Assembly (NCBI GenBank): GCA_002292185.1
Contig: DBBL01000155.1
Span: forward strand, 1,893-8,181
Direction of reading: 5' to 3'
DNA length: 6,289 bases
Origin: Akkermansiaceae bacterium UBA985
GTDB taxonomy: Bacteria; Verrucomicrobiota; Verrucomicrobiia; Verrucomicrobiales; Akkermansiaceae
The notes under the pieces were generated by a model, which was given only the letters and a program-made list of their open reading frames with translations, had not been told where the DNA came from and did no database searches. Below, piece after piece: positions 6,064-6,289 of the stretch (positions within the stretch are counted from its first letter, which is position 1; each line of letters begins with the position of its first letter). The position numbers were made by a program, and so were the translations under genes.

Positions 6064-6289
6064 GCTTCTCCACCTTCCTCTATCTCCGCAAGAGGCCGTA
6101 AGTTCCTACTGAGTAGCTGCGATCTCCCCAAGACACCTCCAGTATATCCCGAAGCCCCCTCGTTTTTGCTGGGGAAAGGCAACAAAACCCTCATAGAATG
6201 ATATCCTCTCACTCAGTTAGGTTTTTTTTGTTACTCACATGTATTGCATGCTCAAGCTTGCTATCTGAGGCCCTTCCAGATGAACAAAC
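6064..6289. other. Intergenic region after trxB, no gene supported
   Basis: The 226 bases hold no open frame with family features. A five-pair hairpin, CCTCT with AGAGG (6077-6095), starts 14 bases after the trxB stop but has no T run behind it. A run of eight T (6222-6229) is preceded by AAAACC (6184-6189), which could pair with GGTTTT (6220-6225) across 30 bases. That would be a poor terminator. At the edge, GAGG (6267-6270) lies nine bases before an ATG at 6280-6282, which could begin a plus-strand gene, but only three codons are visible. Confidence 0.5.

Noticed and set aside
5582..6112. 176-codon plus-strand frame overlapping trxB
   Set aside because: It lies almost wholly inside trxB in another frame. 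Its product is Ser/Lys/Arg/Thr-rich without recognisable domains, while the trxB frame carries every family motif through the same DNA.
6155..6174. CCCC/GGGG pairing around a TTTTT loop after trxB
   Set aside because: Only four pairs form, the T run is in the loop rather than after the stem, and A residues follow, so it does not look like an intrinsic terminator.
6280..6289. ATG AAC AAA at the right edge as the start of another gene
   Set aside because: A GAGG nine bases upstream is suggestive, but only three codons are present, so no gene can be supported.

Overview
The window carries five complete protein genes and the start of a sixth, and all but one are recognisable. No RNA gene, mobile element, CRISPR array or phage gene is visible. 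The base composition looks close to even by eye. The organism is probably a Gram-negative member of the PVC group, most likely Verrucomicrobiota, at moderate confidence. Three things point there: a lipoprotein joining a thioredoxin-like fold to a C-terminal SHD1-like domain, an extremely lysine/alanine-rich histone-H1-like protein, and the absence of a convincing Shine-Dalgarno sequence in front of any of the six starts. No ribosomal or other phylogenetic marker was available to confirm it.

Layout. Positions 1-115 (minus) are the first 38 codons of the histone-H1-like protein, which runs off the left edge. Its upstream region (116-372) holds a weak promoter overlapped by two copies of a TTCA-N4-TGAA dyad. 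Positions 373-1323 (minus) encode the lipoprotein, whose thioredoxin motif has become SPTC, leaving one free cysteine in the mature protein. A 183-bp divergent region with short inverted and direct repeats separates it from yqgE (1507-2067, plus). yqgE converges on trkH (2079-3584, minus) with 11 bp between the stops. trkA (3623-4969, minus) lies upstream of trkH with a 38-bp gap, so trkA-trkH reads as a potassium-uptake operon. A 164-bp divergent region follows, then trxB (5134-6063, plus). The last 226 bases hold no supportable gene.

How the genes work together. TrkH is the membrane potassium pathway and TrkA its cytoplasmic nucleotide-sensing gate. TrxB supplies electrons from NADPH to cytoplasmic thioredoxin. 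The envelope lipoprotein has a thioredoxin-like fold, but nothing in the sequence links it to TrxB, which works in another compartment. The histone-like protein presumably compacts DNA. Apart from trkA-trkH, the neighbours look like ordinary housekeeping genes in separate transcription units.

The window does not show an obvious new multi-gene system. The points most worth following are the single-cysteine thioredoxin/SHD1 lipoprotein, the doubled dyad over the histone-like promoter, the inverted repeats over the lipoprotein start codon, and the lack of Shine-Dalgarno sequences.
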